A DNA stretch of 64,000 bases from Physcomitrium patens (GCF_000002425.4 NC_037265.1:16270760-16334759), one strand, 5' to 3'; shown: positions 36,307 to 48,978, counted from the first letter of the stretch. Notes: generated by a model not told the origin, from the sequence alone. A program made the numbers and translations.

Positions 36307-36851
36307 TGTCATGGATACAAATTGGAAGAAGATGCATAAAGTCATGGAATTTGTATCAAAAAGAAAGTGAAAAAATAGAAGAAAGTATGTATATTTAAAG
36401 AAGAACTGGAATAGCTATTGTCAAAGACTCGAAAACATAAGATTCTTAAAACTAGACTAAAAACCAAAAAAGTAGTTGACAAGAGTGAAGAAGGCCTCAC
36501 TCTTGCCACTATATATACTACTTAATTAAGGAATATATGGAGACATGCTATTAAACCTCTAATACGTGTCCAACTTGCAAGACACATGACTAATTTGTAA
36601 GGCAAGTTTCCTAGATGTATGCCATATGTCCAATTTGTATTATAAGTGGTCAACATGTCGACACATGGCATTTTTGTTTGCCAAGTTTTCAACCTATCAA
36701 TCACTTATAGATATGTATAAAGACAAAGCATCATCTATAAAGCTTCTGGAAAGCTTTCTACAAGATATTATTATATTTATTTACTTTGATTTATTTCTAC
36801 CTATTCTTATTATTTAGATAATTATCAAGATAGATATGTATGTCCGTGACA
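36307..36851 (-). repeat. 5' LTR of chromovirus B
   Basis: 545 bp. In element sense a TATATATA box is followed 30 nt later by CACTCTTGTCAA (plus strand 36476-36487). Confidence 0.85.
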
Positions 36852-38188
36852 TCAGATTGTAGTAGATCTTCATACTAGATGGCAGATTGTGCTTTATGGT
36901 ATTCAAAGCATTACAATTTTTTTACTTTCTAATTTCAGTTTCACAACAAGTTCTTGTATGCTTAAAATTTAATTTATTATTTATTTGTGTAGTTTTATAA
37001 TGTGATGCAATAATTTGTTCAATAAAAAAATAGATTGAAATTAGATGAAATCTCACTTGGTTTTGTATCCTACTTTGTTATGCTCTACAACTGTGGTGTG
37101 CGACCAAATTATTTTATGTTGTCTTTTTAAAAAATACTCATAATTCATGAACATCACCAAAGATGCTTAAAAAAAATAATTTGAATTATAGTAGCAATGA
37201 AAATACTTTAAAAGAAAAGAGCCACATTACCTCATAAAAACCTAGAGATAGAACACATTACAAAGAATTATAAGACATGAGATTTTTTAAACCCTGTAGA
37301 ATAGGTAAATAAACTTTGTGGTAAGTTACTAGTTGGTTATTGATAATCTTGAGAATTAGACTGATGGTTAGGCAGTTTAGTTGGTAACAGTAGATTGTTA
37401 GTGGAATAAATGGTTAAGAATTCAAAGGGTCATAACCTTTGGAATCTGCTGGCAGATGGATCATCTTTTTGGTAGGATAAATAGGTTGAAGAAAGAAAGA
37501 TTGGAGCCAGACTGTGAGAGTCGTAAGCCGGGGTAAGCTTGGTGCTATCTCTTTATTTTCTTTATTATTTGCTTATGAAGAATTGTAATTGAGAGAAGTA
37601 TTATTGAATTGATAATCGTAGAATAGATTATGGATTGAATTAAGACCAAAGTAGTAAGCCTCGGTGTTTTGTAGTTTGATACTTGATTTCAGATAGCCAG
37701 AATACAGTCAATTGTGACACTAATAGACTCAATTCATATAACCAGTCTTTTCCCATATTCGAATCCACCTCTATTAGTTCAATTGCTTTAGTATACTGAA
37801 GCTTGAACACAATGAGAATAAAAAACTTAATTTTAAAATAACACAAAAAAGTAATACAAAAGTTAATATTTATGAGATAATTAAGAAAAGATAAGTATAG
37901 AGACATACAATTTCAAGAAGATATTACCCACTTGCATAAGGTCATAACCAAATCAATACAAGATTAGTTTAATCTTATTATCAATTTTATCTTTTTGAGA
38001 TTGCAAGTTCAAAAGTTGCTTGGACTATAAAACTCAAGAAAAGTTTGCTAAGCAAGTGAAAAAAGCTAAATGGTGAATAATAGAGGGTCCTAGCTCCTGC
38101 GCAATCTCATAGCTAACTTCTTAAAAATTCTTTTTATAATAGAAATAATACAAGTTTGCTAAGAGATAATAACTAAAATAATTCACAT
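36852..38188. other. Spacer between elements B and D, holding repeat F1
   Basis: AT-rich, with no gene seen. It contains repeat F1 (37295-37780), listed separately. The rest shows no structure that I can name. Confidence 0.45.
37295..37780 (+). repeat. Unclassified dispersed repeat F1
   Basis: It shares with F2 (44284-45011) a start of TGTAGAATAG, a central AGCCGGGGT(T)AAGCTTGGTGC block, a CAGTTAATTGTG-type motif and a CTATA-rich end. Its length is about 490 bp versus 728 bp in F2, so it has internal deletions. It may be a solo LTR whose 3' end lacks CA. Confidence 0.55.
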
Positions 38189-38375
38189 TGTTGTATCATG
38201 TTTGTATATATTATATAAAAATTAAATAAGAACTATGAAATCTATTAATTTTTTGCTTGTATTTACTAATTTAAATAAAATATTTAGAAAAATGATTAGA
38301 AACAAGAATTAATTGATTAATTAAATATTAGATTAGAATAAAGATTAATAAAATTATATTTAAAATTATATATAT

Positions 38376-38412
<37 letters not shown>

Positions 38413-39351
38413 TGAATTCTATTATCAATAAGTATTGTAGTTGCTAAAAATTAAAAAGTAAGTTTATATAAGGAAAAAATAGAATTTAGGATAATTAATT
38501 TTTAGAGTTTTTATTTAATATAAAATTTTATAGATATATTTTTAGTAGGAATATAAATAGATATATAAATTTTATAGATATATTTTTAGTAGGACTATAA
38601 ATAGATATATAAATTTTATAGAAAAATAAATTATGATTTGTAAGAAATAGAGATTGAAAGAAGGAGAAGAGATTGAGCAACAAGCTTATAGGGAGAAGAA
38701 TTGAGGCTTTTGACATCAAGTAGTGACTTGGGTTTGTAGAGGTAGGTAGATGATAAAGTGCTTGGGTGGCATCTAGGAGGATCCCACAATGTCCATTAGG
38801 AGATTATGTTGAATGACAAGGACACTTGTCATCTATGGGTGGGAGCAAGGAATCTTCTTTAATAGTAGCATGATGTGTGATGCCTATGCCTTTTATATAT
38901 TCATATTTTTAATAGATTGGTATATAGCTTCCTCTAAAAAAGAAGAAATCACAAGTTGGTTATGGCTTAAAATGAGATGATATCAATCCTAATTTTTACT
39001 TTTTTTTTAAAAAAATATACATATTTAAATATAAATAGAAATAATTAAGATTTAGAGTTTTGAAGTAGGATTTAGGATTTAGGGTTTGGAAGTAAGGTTT
39101 AGGATTTAGAGATGGGAGCAACCATCTTAAGAAGAGGATTTAAGGACTCTTCAGAGGAGTTTTGGCTCTCTTGTATTTCTATTTTACAAATGTTTAAGAA
39201 AAAGAGATTTTTTGATATGAGGGTAAGTAAATCTACAAAGAATTCATGGTATATGGAATGTTGTGAATATTTTAGAGTTATAAGGTAGTAAATCAATTAG
39301 TAGCAGTAAGAAGCCCAATATTTTTTTAAGACAAACTCTCTCTCTATGACA
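38189..39351 (+). repeat. 5' LTR of element D
   Basis: About 1163 bp, ending CTCTCTCTATGACA. It is followed by TATTGGTGCTTCCACTGAGAG, the expected position of a primer-binding site, although I cannot assign the tRNA. An AT run lies at 38380-38409. It lacks about 110 bp present in the 3' LTR (the B-box-like segment near 48240). Confidence 0.8.
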
Positions 39352-40194
39352 TATTGGTGCTTCCACTGAGAGAGCATTGAGGCACTTATTGCTTTGCTAG
39401 GGACAATGAAAGATGTTGATTTAGGTTTTGGAATGCAAAGAAGAGATACTTCAAATAACTTATTTTAAGCATTTACACAATTTATGGAGCAATAGCAACA
39501 AGTTCAAGAGTAAGCCGAGGATACTACAAAAGCCTTGCAAGCTGTTGTTGGCAAGATTAGAAAATTTGAAGGAAAGAACATTATCAAATTTTTTAGGATT
39601 TATGTATGCAAGATGAAAGTATATCAAGTTCTAGAGGTAAAGATGATTGCTTTTGATCTCGGTGTTATTTCCAAAATTAAAAAAAAAAATGAAAGAGTTG
39701 TATGAAGATTCTATCTCTTGGAGCAAATATGTAGAATGACTCAAAGACGAATTTTTTGAAGAAGATTTATAAAGAATAACCAAGAGATCATTTTTGGAGT
39801 AGATTGGACAAAGGCTTGGATGTCAAATAGACCCAAGTGAGTTAATTAAGGATTTTGAGAAGAAATTCGGTCAATTATCAAGGTATGAAAGATAATTTCT
39901 TGATACAAGTAAATTTGAGTTATTTTTGCAAGCAAAAAATGATGATTTAAGAAAAATTTATCCTTTCATTTAGAAAATAAGATATCTGAGAATGGCTTTA
40001 TTAATGATTGAAAAAAGATAAAGGAGGCAGTTGGACTTTCAGCTAAGCAACAAAAGCTCAAGATTCAAAATTATCCATCACAATTAAATCTAGTGCCTAC
40101 TGTCTAAACTTCTTATCAACTCAAAAGATGAGTAAGGTTACTTGTGATGAAGCATAGGAAGAATTAATCAAAGATATGAAAAATTTGAAGGTGG

Positions 40195-40287
40195 TGTGAG
40201 TCATCAAATTGACTCATTTATTGTTTTAGTTCCTTCACCAAATAATTAGAGATATTCTAACTAAAAGAGACAAGTACTTGATGAGAC

Positions 40288-40333
<46 letters not shown>

Positions 40334-42046
40334 AAGAATTAAAAGAAGGTATCTTAGTAAACATCCAAAGAGCATAGAGGGATTGATCAAGTGAGAGGTT
40401 TTCAAGTGAGTGTCCCGAATTTGAATCTGATTGGAAAAAAAAGGCTATCATAATTAGTTAGTGTTAGTACAAGAAAAGACCAACCTTGACATCCAACAAA
40501 TATATAGACCTTAGAAGGTTGATAGTAAAATCCTCTCATATTAAAGAGACATTTGAAAAGATCACTTTTTTATTTCTTAGCTCTGATTTCTTTTTTTATA
40601 TATAATCTTTGAGTCTTAGATTAGATTTAATTTTCTTTATCTTCTTTGTTTAGATCTATAGGATAAAAAATACTTTAGTTCTTTTAGATTAGAAGTAAAG
40701 CACTTATTTTAATCTTAAATAGTTATTAAAATACTATTATAAATAATTCTTCTTTTTATTCAATAGCATTTTGGAAGGTCAATTCTAGGTTCTTCTTCTT
40801 TGCAAGTCGTCCCAAATGGTCGCCATGCGTGACTCATCAAATTGACTCACTTATTATTTTAGGATAAAAATATGTATTTAGAATGCTTTAAAACATAATA
40901 TATAATAAGTAGTATAGAAATCCTCACAGAAATAGAAAATTAGAATGTTAGTAGTAGAAATAGAGTCTTAATAAGTCTTGAAGGCAATTATCTACATTGG
41001 TTTAGTACTTTCATTCATTGTTGAATAGTAAGAATTATTTATTAATACCAATATTTTTATTGGTCTTCTATCTATATATACTACTTATAAAAACCATAAA
41101 TTTTAGTATTTAGAAGAAGCATGAGAAAGAACCTCATATCATTTTAGTTATTGGTATAAAAAAAAATAGGATTTATAGTAGATTTAAATTGATTTTATTA
41201 CTATAAAAAATTATCAAGATAGGAAATTATAGCCTTAAATGGATATTATAATTATAAAAATATTATAATATTTGTTATAATTTATTTAAAATTTATTTAG
41301 AATTTATTTAGAATTTTTTAGGAATTTTTAGAGCAATTTTTAAGACCTTGGTAAAAATAACTTTTATCACTGGGGAAGCCATTATGAGAAAATGGAGTAA
41401 GATTTGAAGGCCATACATGGTTCCTAAGCTAATTGGGTGTTTTTAAATACCGTGTTGTAGTCAAAATTGCAAAAATGTTGGTTCTTCTAGTAGAAAATAG
41501 AAGGCCTAGCAGCTAGTGTAGTTCTTGTAGGAAGGGAGGTGCACAAGTCCTATATGGATTGTAGCACCTTGAAGGTAGTTAGGAAGATAAGACTAAGGCC
41601 TCGTGGCCTCTCATAGATATCCTTATACACTACATGTGAGCCTTGGTGAGGCTCGAATCCTTGATCTATAAGCAAATTATCCTTGAGGTAAAATATTTTC
41701 ACTTAACTTTTTATTTATTTACTTGTTATTTCAAACCTTCATAACTTATTCATAGTAACTCGGATTTATATATTTTTTACACCATTGGAAAGATAAGAAA
41801 ATTATCTATCTAAAAATATATTTTTTATTTTTTAATTTTACTTTTTACTAGGCGAAAACACAGTGAACAGACTATGACTAAGTTTTCGAGTGTGTATTTG
41901 CTTGTATACATTTCTTGCACTTGTTTGTATTGTTTTTTTCTTTTGTTCTTATTTATTGCATCTTCTACTTCATACTACCAATTACAAGAAATTCTTAATT
42001 GAGGCCATCTTATAATTTGGATAGAGGTGTGAAATTTACACTCACA
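40195..42046 (-). mobile_element. H2: deletion derivative of LTR element H inside element D
   Basis: Flanked by GGTGG on both sides (40190-40194 and 42047-42051). In the minus sense a 1221-bp LTR (42046 to 40826, TGTGAGTG...CACGCA) is followed directly by TGGCGACCATTTGGGACG, a primer-binding-site-like motif. About 600 bp of internal sequence comes next, then only the last ~37 bases of the second LTR (to 40195). The internal part includes a TA run (40292-40329) and no coding remnant. Confidence 0.75.
40808..40825 (-). other. Primer-binding site of element H2
   Basis: In element sense, TGGCGACCATTTGGGACG starts at the first base after the LTR end. The TGGCGAC start resembles tRNA-Arg-type primer sites of some plant gypsy elements; that assignment is from memory and tentative. 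Confidence 0.5.
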
Positions 42047-42324
42047 GGTGGAAATGATAGAATTGAAAAGATCTCAAAAGCGTAGTGCATCAAATGTTTC
42101 ATAAGGAACTAGAGGATATATTGAAAGATATATATTGTGTGATAGTCCAAGCCACAAGCGTGGTGAATGTGATAAGTATAAAGTGGCAATTAGAGAAGAT
42201 ATTATTTATTTCAAGGAAGGAAGGATAAGACTTTAAAGTTGTGATGAACCTCTTAGGATCAACTTCGGAGAAGGAGGTATGAAGAAATTGGTGGAAGAAC
42301 AAATCAATAAGAGAAGTACCATAT

Positions 42325-42360
<36 letters not shown>

Positions 42361-44099
42361 AAAGTCTTATGCCATTAAAATAGGATAAAGAGAAGTGAAG
42401 GTTATAGATTCATCCACAATTGATGCTATGAAGAAAAGAAGTGAGGTTATTAGAAGAATGACTAGGTGGAAAGATTTGGTTGATGCTTTGAGTATTAAAG
42501 CTTTTTTAGGTAAAGATCAATAAGTTGTTGGTCCATATGATGTTGCGGTTGAAGAAAAAAAGATAGAGTTACTCAACAAGAAAATTCTACTAATCTTCCA
42601 AACAAAAAAAGAATACTAGAGAAGAAGAAAGAAAATGAAAAAGATGTATCAAAGAAGGTCAAAGGTAAAAATCTCGCTTATAAACTTCAATCTAATATTG
42701 AAACATCTATTAATATGAAGAGTATTTTAGAAGAAAAAATTTTGGATGCTAAAATTGAATTTACCTTCAGAGATGCTCTTAGTGTAGCAAAGATGGATTT
42801 CCATAAATTGATCATTGATGTATTAAAAAGAAAGAGACAAATGATAGTCGAGGCTATTTTGATTGAGGCATTAGATACTCGAATGATTCAAGTTGAAGAA
42901 GAAGAGATAGGACATGTATTTGCCCAAGCTGCAATACCAAAAGTAAGGTAAGAAATAAACTTAAAAGATAAGACTTTGATCAATAATAATATGCTTATGG
43001 GAGTACATCAAGCACAAGAAGCTCTAGTTACAAATTGTATTAAGTACAATGATTAAGAAAAAGATGGAGTGAGTTATTCAATTTTTTATTGGACTAGAGC
43101 AACCACAGAGATACAAATAAAGCTTGGTGATTTAAATAATCCAGTATTGGCATTGGTTGATCATAGGTTAGAGATTAATATCATGTCAAGGAAGGTGTAT
43201 GAAAAATGTAAGTGGTCAATTAACATGAATCATGGATGGGTGATTAGAGTAAAAAATAACCAAGAAAGAGATCTTTATAGAGCTTATCTAGTAATAAAGA
43301 TGAGAATTGGAGATATAGAGGTGAAACAAAACTTTTTAATATAAAATTCAGCTACATATCCAGTAATTCTAAGTCAATCTTATATCACTAATACAAGAAT
43401 GGAAACTAGAGTTTTGGATGATGGTTCCTATTATATAAGGATTTATAGTTGTAATGGAAAGAGAGAAGTACAATTTCCTATAATTAAGTCTATTTATGAC
43501 AGGCATTGTGATCAATTAAGGAAAGCATCTTTGAAACCCAAAAGTAGATTTTTGGATTTCTAGAGAGCATCCTTGTAAAAAAGGGATACAAAGATGCAAA
43601 TAAAAATTATGCCAACTCCAATATAAATATTTTGAATAATATATTTTTGGATTTGAATAATAATAAGGTTTATGAATTTTAAAAAAATTAAAGATTTGAA
43701 TTCAGTAAATAGAAGAAAGATGAAGAAACAAGAAAAAACTTTAAAAATATGGATTTGATTTCAAGAAAAGAAGCTATAGATAGAATAATAGAAGAAGTAG
43801 GTTTAAAAGATGATTTGATGATGGTTTTGGAAAGCATAGCAAAGAAAAAAAAAAGAAGAAGTATGGATAAATTTGCATTCAAAAGAAACTTATAAAGAAT
43901 TAAAGGAAGTATAGAAAGTATGGAAGATAGTACTAGCTATAGGCTAAAGCGTGAAGCTATAGTTCAAACAAAGTATAAGACAATAGCTAAAAAGGTTAAG
44001 CCAAAAGCTACTCAATTACCACTCGATACCATGAAACATATCAAGTAAGCACTTAAAAAGCCAGAATTAAGGGAGAAGCAAAAGATTGAACATCAATTC

Positions 44100-47000
44100 A
44101 CTAAGAAATTATTGGCTAAACTAAAGATTGGAGGGAGTGAATTTTTAATAATATCAGAAAAGAAGATGTTTTAAAAAATAATTATTAAATATAAGAAGAT
44201 ATTTGTGTTGACTCTTAATGAAATAAGTTGTATGGATCCTAATATTATTGCACCAATGGTGATTTTCACTATGCCACATATTCTGTAGAATAGATATTAG
44301 TTTATTTTTATAAGATATTGATAAAATAGATTAATAGTCTATAGAATAGTTAATTTAGGAGGACGGATGATTGATTCAATTATTAAAAAGTGTTATTATA
44401 GGATTATGGTTAGAATCTGGAAATCAATAGCAATTATATAGGAATTGTAGAAGTTTGTTGGGAGGCCAGACTATGATAGTTATGAGCCGGGGTTAAGCTT
44501 GGTGCTTCCTCTTCGTTTCTTTTGTTTTCTTTGTTGTTGAAGAATAATGGATAGTTTCTGAATACTGAGAAGTGAGTCTGTGGAATAAATCAGAGATTGA
44601 TTTATGAATTATTGATTATATAACTGGAGTATTGAGTGATTGAATTATATGAGAAGTTATTGGAAGATTGATTATGGATGGAAGATTATGATTGTTGTTT
44701 ATTGAGAGTTGTGTGTGTGTGTTTTGACAGAGGAAGTCTATGATTATAGGAATTCTATGAATTTAGATTGGTTGGAGTGAAGTCTGTTATTCCTGAGGTT
44801 AGATGGAATTTATTGAATTTTGAGTGGTCTTTTGAGAGTGTAGGGTTGCACATTGTGGTTATCAGTTGATGAAGGAGTATTGTTACTAGGAGGAAGCATT
44901 GTAGTATTTCTTAATATTTTAGTGGTTTAAAATACAGTTAATTGTGTGACCCTAACAAGTGAAACTCATGCACTTAGTCTTTCCCTATGTTTGAATTCTC
45001 CTATACAGGTTTATTCTAGAAAGAATTGTAAAATAAGTAAAATGACAATCACATGTTCCATGGCATTTAAAGCCTATTTCAATACCAAGAGCTTTACTTC
45101 CTAAATTAATAGAGTTATTGAAAGAAAAGGTGAAGATGAAAATTCTAAAACCTTCAATTGCACCCTATTCAAATAAATAGTTCACAATGCCTATGAAATC
45201 AAGAAAATTGAGATTTATTCAAGATATGCAACCAGCAAATAATGTAACCATTAGAAATACGAAGTGATAGAACAATTTGCCAGTCATGCTATCTATTTTG
45301 TTAGAGACTTATATTCAAGGTATGATCAATTTCCATTGGCAAAAGAAAGTAAAGTTCTTACAAACATGAAGACCTTTTTGGATTTGATGAGGATATGTAT
45401 CTTACCACAAGGTGCAAACAATTTGGTGGCTCATATACAAAATATAATAAATCATATATTGAAAGAATTTGTGCTAAAAAAGACCATTCTATTTTTGGAT
45501 GATATACAAATGAAAGATTGCAAGTATAAAGAAAGAGATGAAATTATTGATGCAAATGGTTGTAGAATATTTATTAAGAAACATATTGAAGATGTGGCTT
45601 AAATATTGGAGAAGCTTCAATCGGTAAATTTGACATTATCTTTAGAGAAATCAAGTTTTGGTGTTGAAGAAATTTTAGTGGTGGGACATACGTGTAAAAA
45701 ATATGGTAGGAAACCAAATCCAAATAAAATTAATGCTATATCCAAAATAAAGACATGCAATAGTATCACTGAAATTAAAAGATTTTTAGATGCATGTGTG
45801 TTTTATCATATTTGGGTTCTTCATTCTACCTACATTTCAGAACCACTATACAAGTTATTGAAAAAAGGTAAAAAAAAATTATTTGGAAGGAAGAACATGA
45901 AGAAGCTATGGAAAATTTGAAGAAGATTTTAAGTTCACCACCCATCCTTAAACGAGTAGATTATCAATGTAGAAGGTTGATATTAGTAATGGTGGATACT
46001 AATCCAATACAAATTGAATTGGCTATTGGATAAAATTATCAAAAAGAGAAAAGATTTGTTACAAGGTTTGGAGCCAAAATTCTTACACATAGACAAAAGG
46101 CATATGTATAAGTTAAGCATGAACTTTGGAGAGCACTTATAGCTTTAAAGGTTGAAATAAATTATTTGATTGGAGCCAATGTGATTTTGGAAAGAGTTTG
46201 TCTATCTTTACTTGATATGATAAGTAATTGTTCTATCCCAAATATTGTTATGTTAAGATAGATAGCTTATATCACGACATTAAATCTAGTTTTAGAGCAC
46301 ATCACTTACAAAGATAATTTAGTAGTAGATATGTTATCTAGAGCTAGATATATTGGCAAAGAGGAGATGATGGATTATGAAGATGGAGATAAAAAGACCT
46401 ATTGATATTTATTTGCCATCAAAAAAATGGGTTGCAATAACAAGATTGAAGTCTTCAAAAAGAATTTATATGAAGGGAGGCTTAAAGATATTGAAATTTA
46501 TTTGAGCACAATGAAGAGATAAGAAGATTGATTGGATAATTTTTTTAAGAATATTCGACATCAGTCATATGACTATCTTCTCAAAGATGGATTTTTGTAG
46601 AAGAAACCAAAGAGAGGTGATAAGTTCTCATTGCAGTTAATAGGAAATTTAATCACTAAAAATAAGATTCTGGAGGAATTTCATCATACACTTTGGCTTG
46701 AACATAGAAGAATTTGGGCCACTTATACCAAAATCAAGGAGAGATATTAGTGAAAAGGACTATTCATAGATGTAGAAAATTTTATAGGTTCTTGTATAGA
46801 TTACCAAGTATAATCAAAAATTAAATATAGGGATGGACTTTGACCTACCTATCCACCTTATATACATTTTTAATGGGTGAATGATTTAGTAGCTATGCCA
46901 CCTAGGCTTTGGGGCATGAAATATTTGATTTTGGCAAAAAAAAAACTATCAAATTTTGTTGAAGGAAGGACTTTAAAGACCAAGTCTAAAAAAAGAATAT

Positions 47001-47700
47001 ATCTATTTATATTCGAAGTTATTTTTAGCTAATATAAGAACATTAAAAAGATGAGAGCAGATAGAGGAGAATTAGATGCAATAGAGGCAAGAGAATTCTT
47101 CAAAAGATATAGAATTCAATTAAAATTAACTACCTCTTATAAGCTGAAAGTAAATGGTAAAAAAAAAGATGTCATTTTCTTATCATTAATGCATTAGTAA
47201 AAGCTTGTAAAGGTAAATCAATACAATGGCCAAAACTGCTTTCGTTTCCATTATAGGCTGATAAGACTATTCATAGTACAGTGACCAGTTACATGCCCAT
47301 TGATTTGATGCTAGGACAAAAATCAATGATGCCAGCTAAAGAATCTTATCCCACATAGACTTTTTTATCTTAGAAAGATGGAATTGATAGAGAATGCCTA
47401 TTGGAACTTTGAATTCAACAATGAAGGAGGCTACTAAAAGATTTAGAAGTAGCAATAGAGATATTAAAAGCAGCTCAGTTGAAAAATAAAGAAAGATTTG
47501 ATAAGAGATTGCCACTTATTGTTTACATGAGTTAGATGGAACAATTATCAAAAATCCAATAGCAGATAAGAGAATGAAGGTCTTTAAGCAAAGATATATA
47601 AGGATCAACAAAAAAGATAATATTGGCTCTTTACAACAACAAAAAGAAGGAGAAGAAGAAGATAAAGAATTGAAGGCAATATTGATGGAATCTGAAGAAA
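44100..47700 (+). pseudogene. Element D reverse transcriptase, RNase H and integrase remnants
   Basis: RT begins near 44100 and is split by F2 at 44284-45011. It resumes with WHLKPISIP and RFIQDMQPANN. The open frame 45264-45602 carries F-L-D-D at the polymerase active site (ILFLDDIQ). The next frame, 45606-45920, holds the C-terminal RT motifs (RKPNPNKI, IKRFLDACVFY). RNase H-like sequence is at about 45960-46380. Integrase remnants follow at 46600-47400, with the zinc-binding and core regions full of stops. A purine-rich stretch precedes the 3' LTR. Confidence 0.7.
44284..45011 (+). repeat. Unclassified dispersed repeat F2, inserted in element D RT
   Basis: Flanked by TATTC (44279-44283 and 45012-45016). 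Removing it restores a continuous RT reading (FTMPHI followed by Leu). It starts TGTAGAATAG and ends CTATACAGGTT, so the 3' end is not a canonical LTR end. F1 (37295-37780) is related. Confidence 0.65.
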
Positions 47701-47731
47701 ATAAAGAGAATTAATGTCATATACCAGAGAA

Positions 47732-48978
47732 TGTGTCATATTTATATATAATATATAAAAATTAGATAAGAACTATGAAATCTATTAATCCTTAGCTTGT
47801 GTTTACTTATTTAAATGAAAGATTTAAAAAAATGATTAGAAAAAAAAATTAATTAATTAAGTATTAAATTAGAATAAAGATTAATAAAAGTATATTTAGA
47901 ATATATATATGAATTAATTCTATTAGTAATAAATATTATAGTTGTTAGAAATTAAAAAATAAGTTTATACAAGGAAAAAATAGAATTTAGGATAATTAAT
48001 TTTTAGAATATCTATTAAATATAAAATTTTATAGAAATATTTTTAATAGGTCTATAAATAGGTATCTAAATTTTTATAGAAAAATAAGTTATTATTTGTG
48101 AGAAATAGAGATTGAAAGAAGAAGAAGAGATTAAGCAACAAACTTATAGGAAGAAGAATTGAGGCTTTTGACATCAAGTAGTGACTTGGGCTTGTAGAGA
48201 TGGATGGATGATAAGGTACTTGGATGACACCTATGAGGTCATGAGTTCAAATTCTCATAGTGGCACATGAGAGAGAGAAAAAAAGAATATTCTTTAAAAA
48301 TCTTCAATTAATTTATAGATGATATTTAGAAAATTGGCCCTACAATGTCTATTAGGAGATTATGTTGAATGACAAGGGCACTCATCATCTATGGATAGGA
48401 GTGAGGAATCTCCCTTAATAGTAGCATGATGTGTAACATCCATACTTTTTATATATTTGTCTTTTTGATAGATTGGTATATAGCTTCCCCTAAAAAGGAA
48501 GAAGCCACAAGTTGGTGGTGGCTTAAAGTGAGATGACATCAATTCTTTGGAATCGTCAATTTTAACTTTTATTTTTTTTAAAAAAATAAACATATTCAAA
48601 TAAAAATAGAAAAATTTAAGGTTTAGAGTTCACAAGTAGAATTTAAGGTTTAAGATTTGGAAGTAAGGTTTAGGATTTAGGAAAGGGAGAAACTATCTTA
48701 GGAAGAAGATATATCTTTTAATGGACATTGTGGGGCCAATTCTTTGGATATCCTCTATAAATTAATTAGACTCCTCTCTTTAGAGAAGTCTTGGATCTCA
48801 TATTTTTATTTTATAAATGTTTAAAGAAAAGAGATTTTTTAATATGGGGGCAAGTAAATCTATAAAAGATTCATATTATATGGAATATTGTGAATGTTCA
48901 AGAGTTATAAGATAGTGAAGCAATTAGTAGCAATAAGAAGCCCATTGTTTTTTCAAGGCAAACTCTCTCTCTACGACA
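47732..48978 (+). repeat. 3' LTR of element D
   Basis: About 1247 bp, starting TGTGTCAT and ending CTACGACA. It matches the 5' LTR except for extra segments. It contains a pair of inverted ~50-bp arms and a B-box-like motif (GAGTTCAAATTCTC, 48243-48256). Confidence 0.8.
48304..48770. repeat. Inverted repeat inside 3' LTR of D
   Basis: Arms 48304-48356 and 48718-48770 are reverse complements over about 50 bases with few mismatches (AATTAATTTATAGA... and AATTGGCCC...CAATGTC). They are separated by about 360 bases. Both arms lie in segments weakly or not represented in the 5' LTR. Confidence 0.65.

Larger units (their letters stand above)
27830..36851 (-). mobile_element. Chromovirus copy B, complete but heavily decayed
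   Basis: A full-length minus-strand element with LTRs 27830-28371 and 36307-36851. The plus-strand edges are TGTCA...TGACA. Two solo LTRs of another family (B1, B2) sit inside. Without them it would be about 6.4 kb, shorter than C without C'. The flanks are TTAAA (27825-27829) and TCAGA (36852-36856). These differ by one C/T and one G/A change, so they may be a decayed 5-bp target duplication. Confidence 0.85.
39400..43350 (+). pseudogene. Element D gag, linker and protease remnants
   Basis: Gag is recognisable from about 39440 (FTQFMEQ-like start, then KALQAVVGKIRKFEGKNI) to 40190, where H2 interrupts it. Downstream, 42715-42951 is a charged linker with the FRDALSVAKMDFHKLI pattern. Next, 43069-43344 resembles an aspartic-protease domain of the type ALVDxxxEINIMS; the catalytic Asp is present, but the following residues read H-R-L instead of a D-H/S/T-G type motif. 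Many stops are present. A 34-base poly-A at 42326-42359 lies in the gap. Function is not possible. Confidence 0.7.
38189..48978 (+). mobile_element. Ty3/gypsy element D, full length, with nested H2 and F2
   Basis: A plus-strand element with LTRs 38189-39351 and 47732-48978 flanked by ACAT (38185-38188 and 48979-48982). Coding remnants in between follow gag, protease, RT, RNase H and integrase order. The LTR 3' ends match solo LTR E1, so D is probably the autonomous relative of E1, B1, B2 and C'. Without the nested H2 and F2 it would be about 8.2 kb. Confidence 0.85.
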
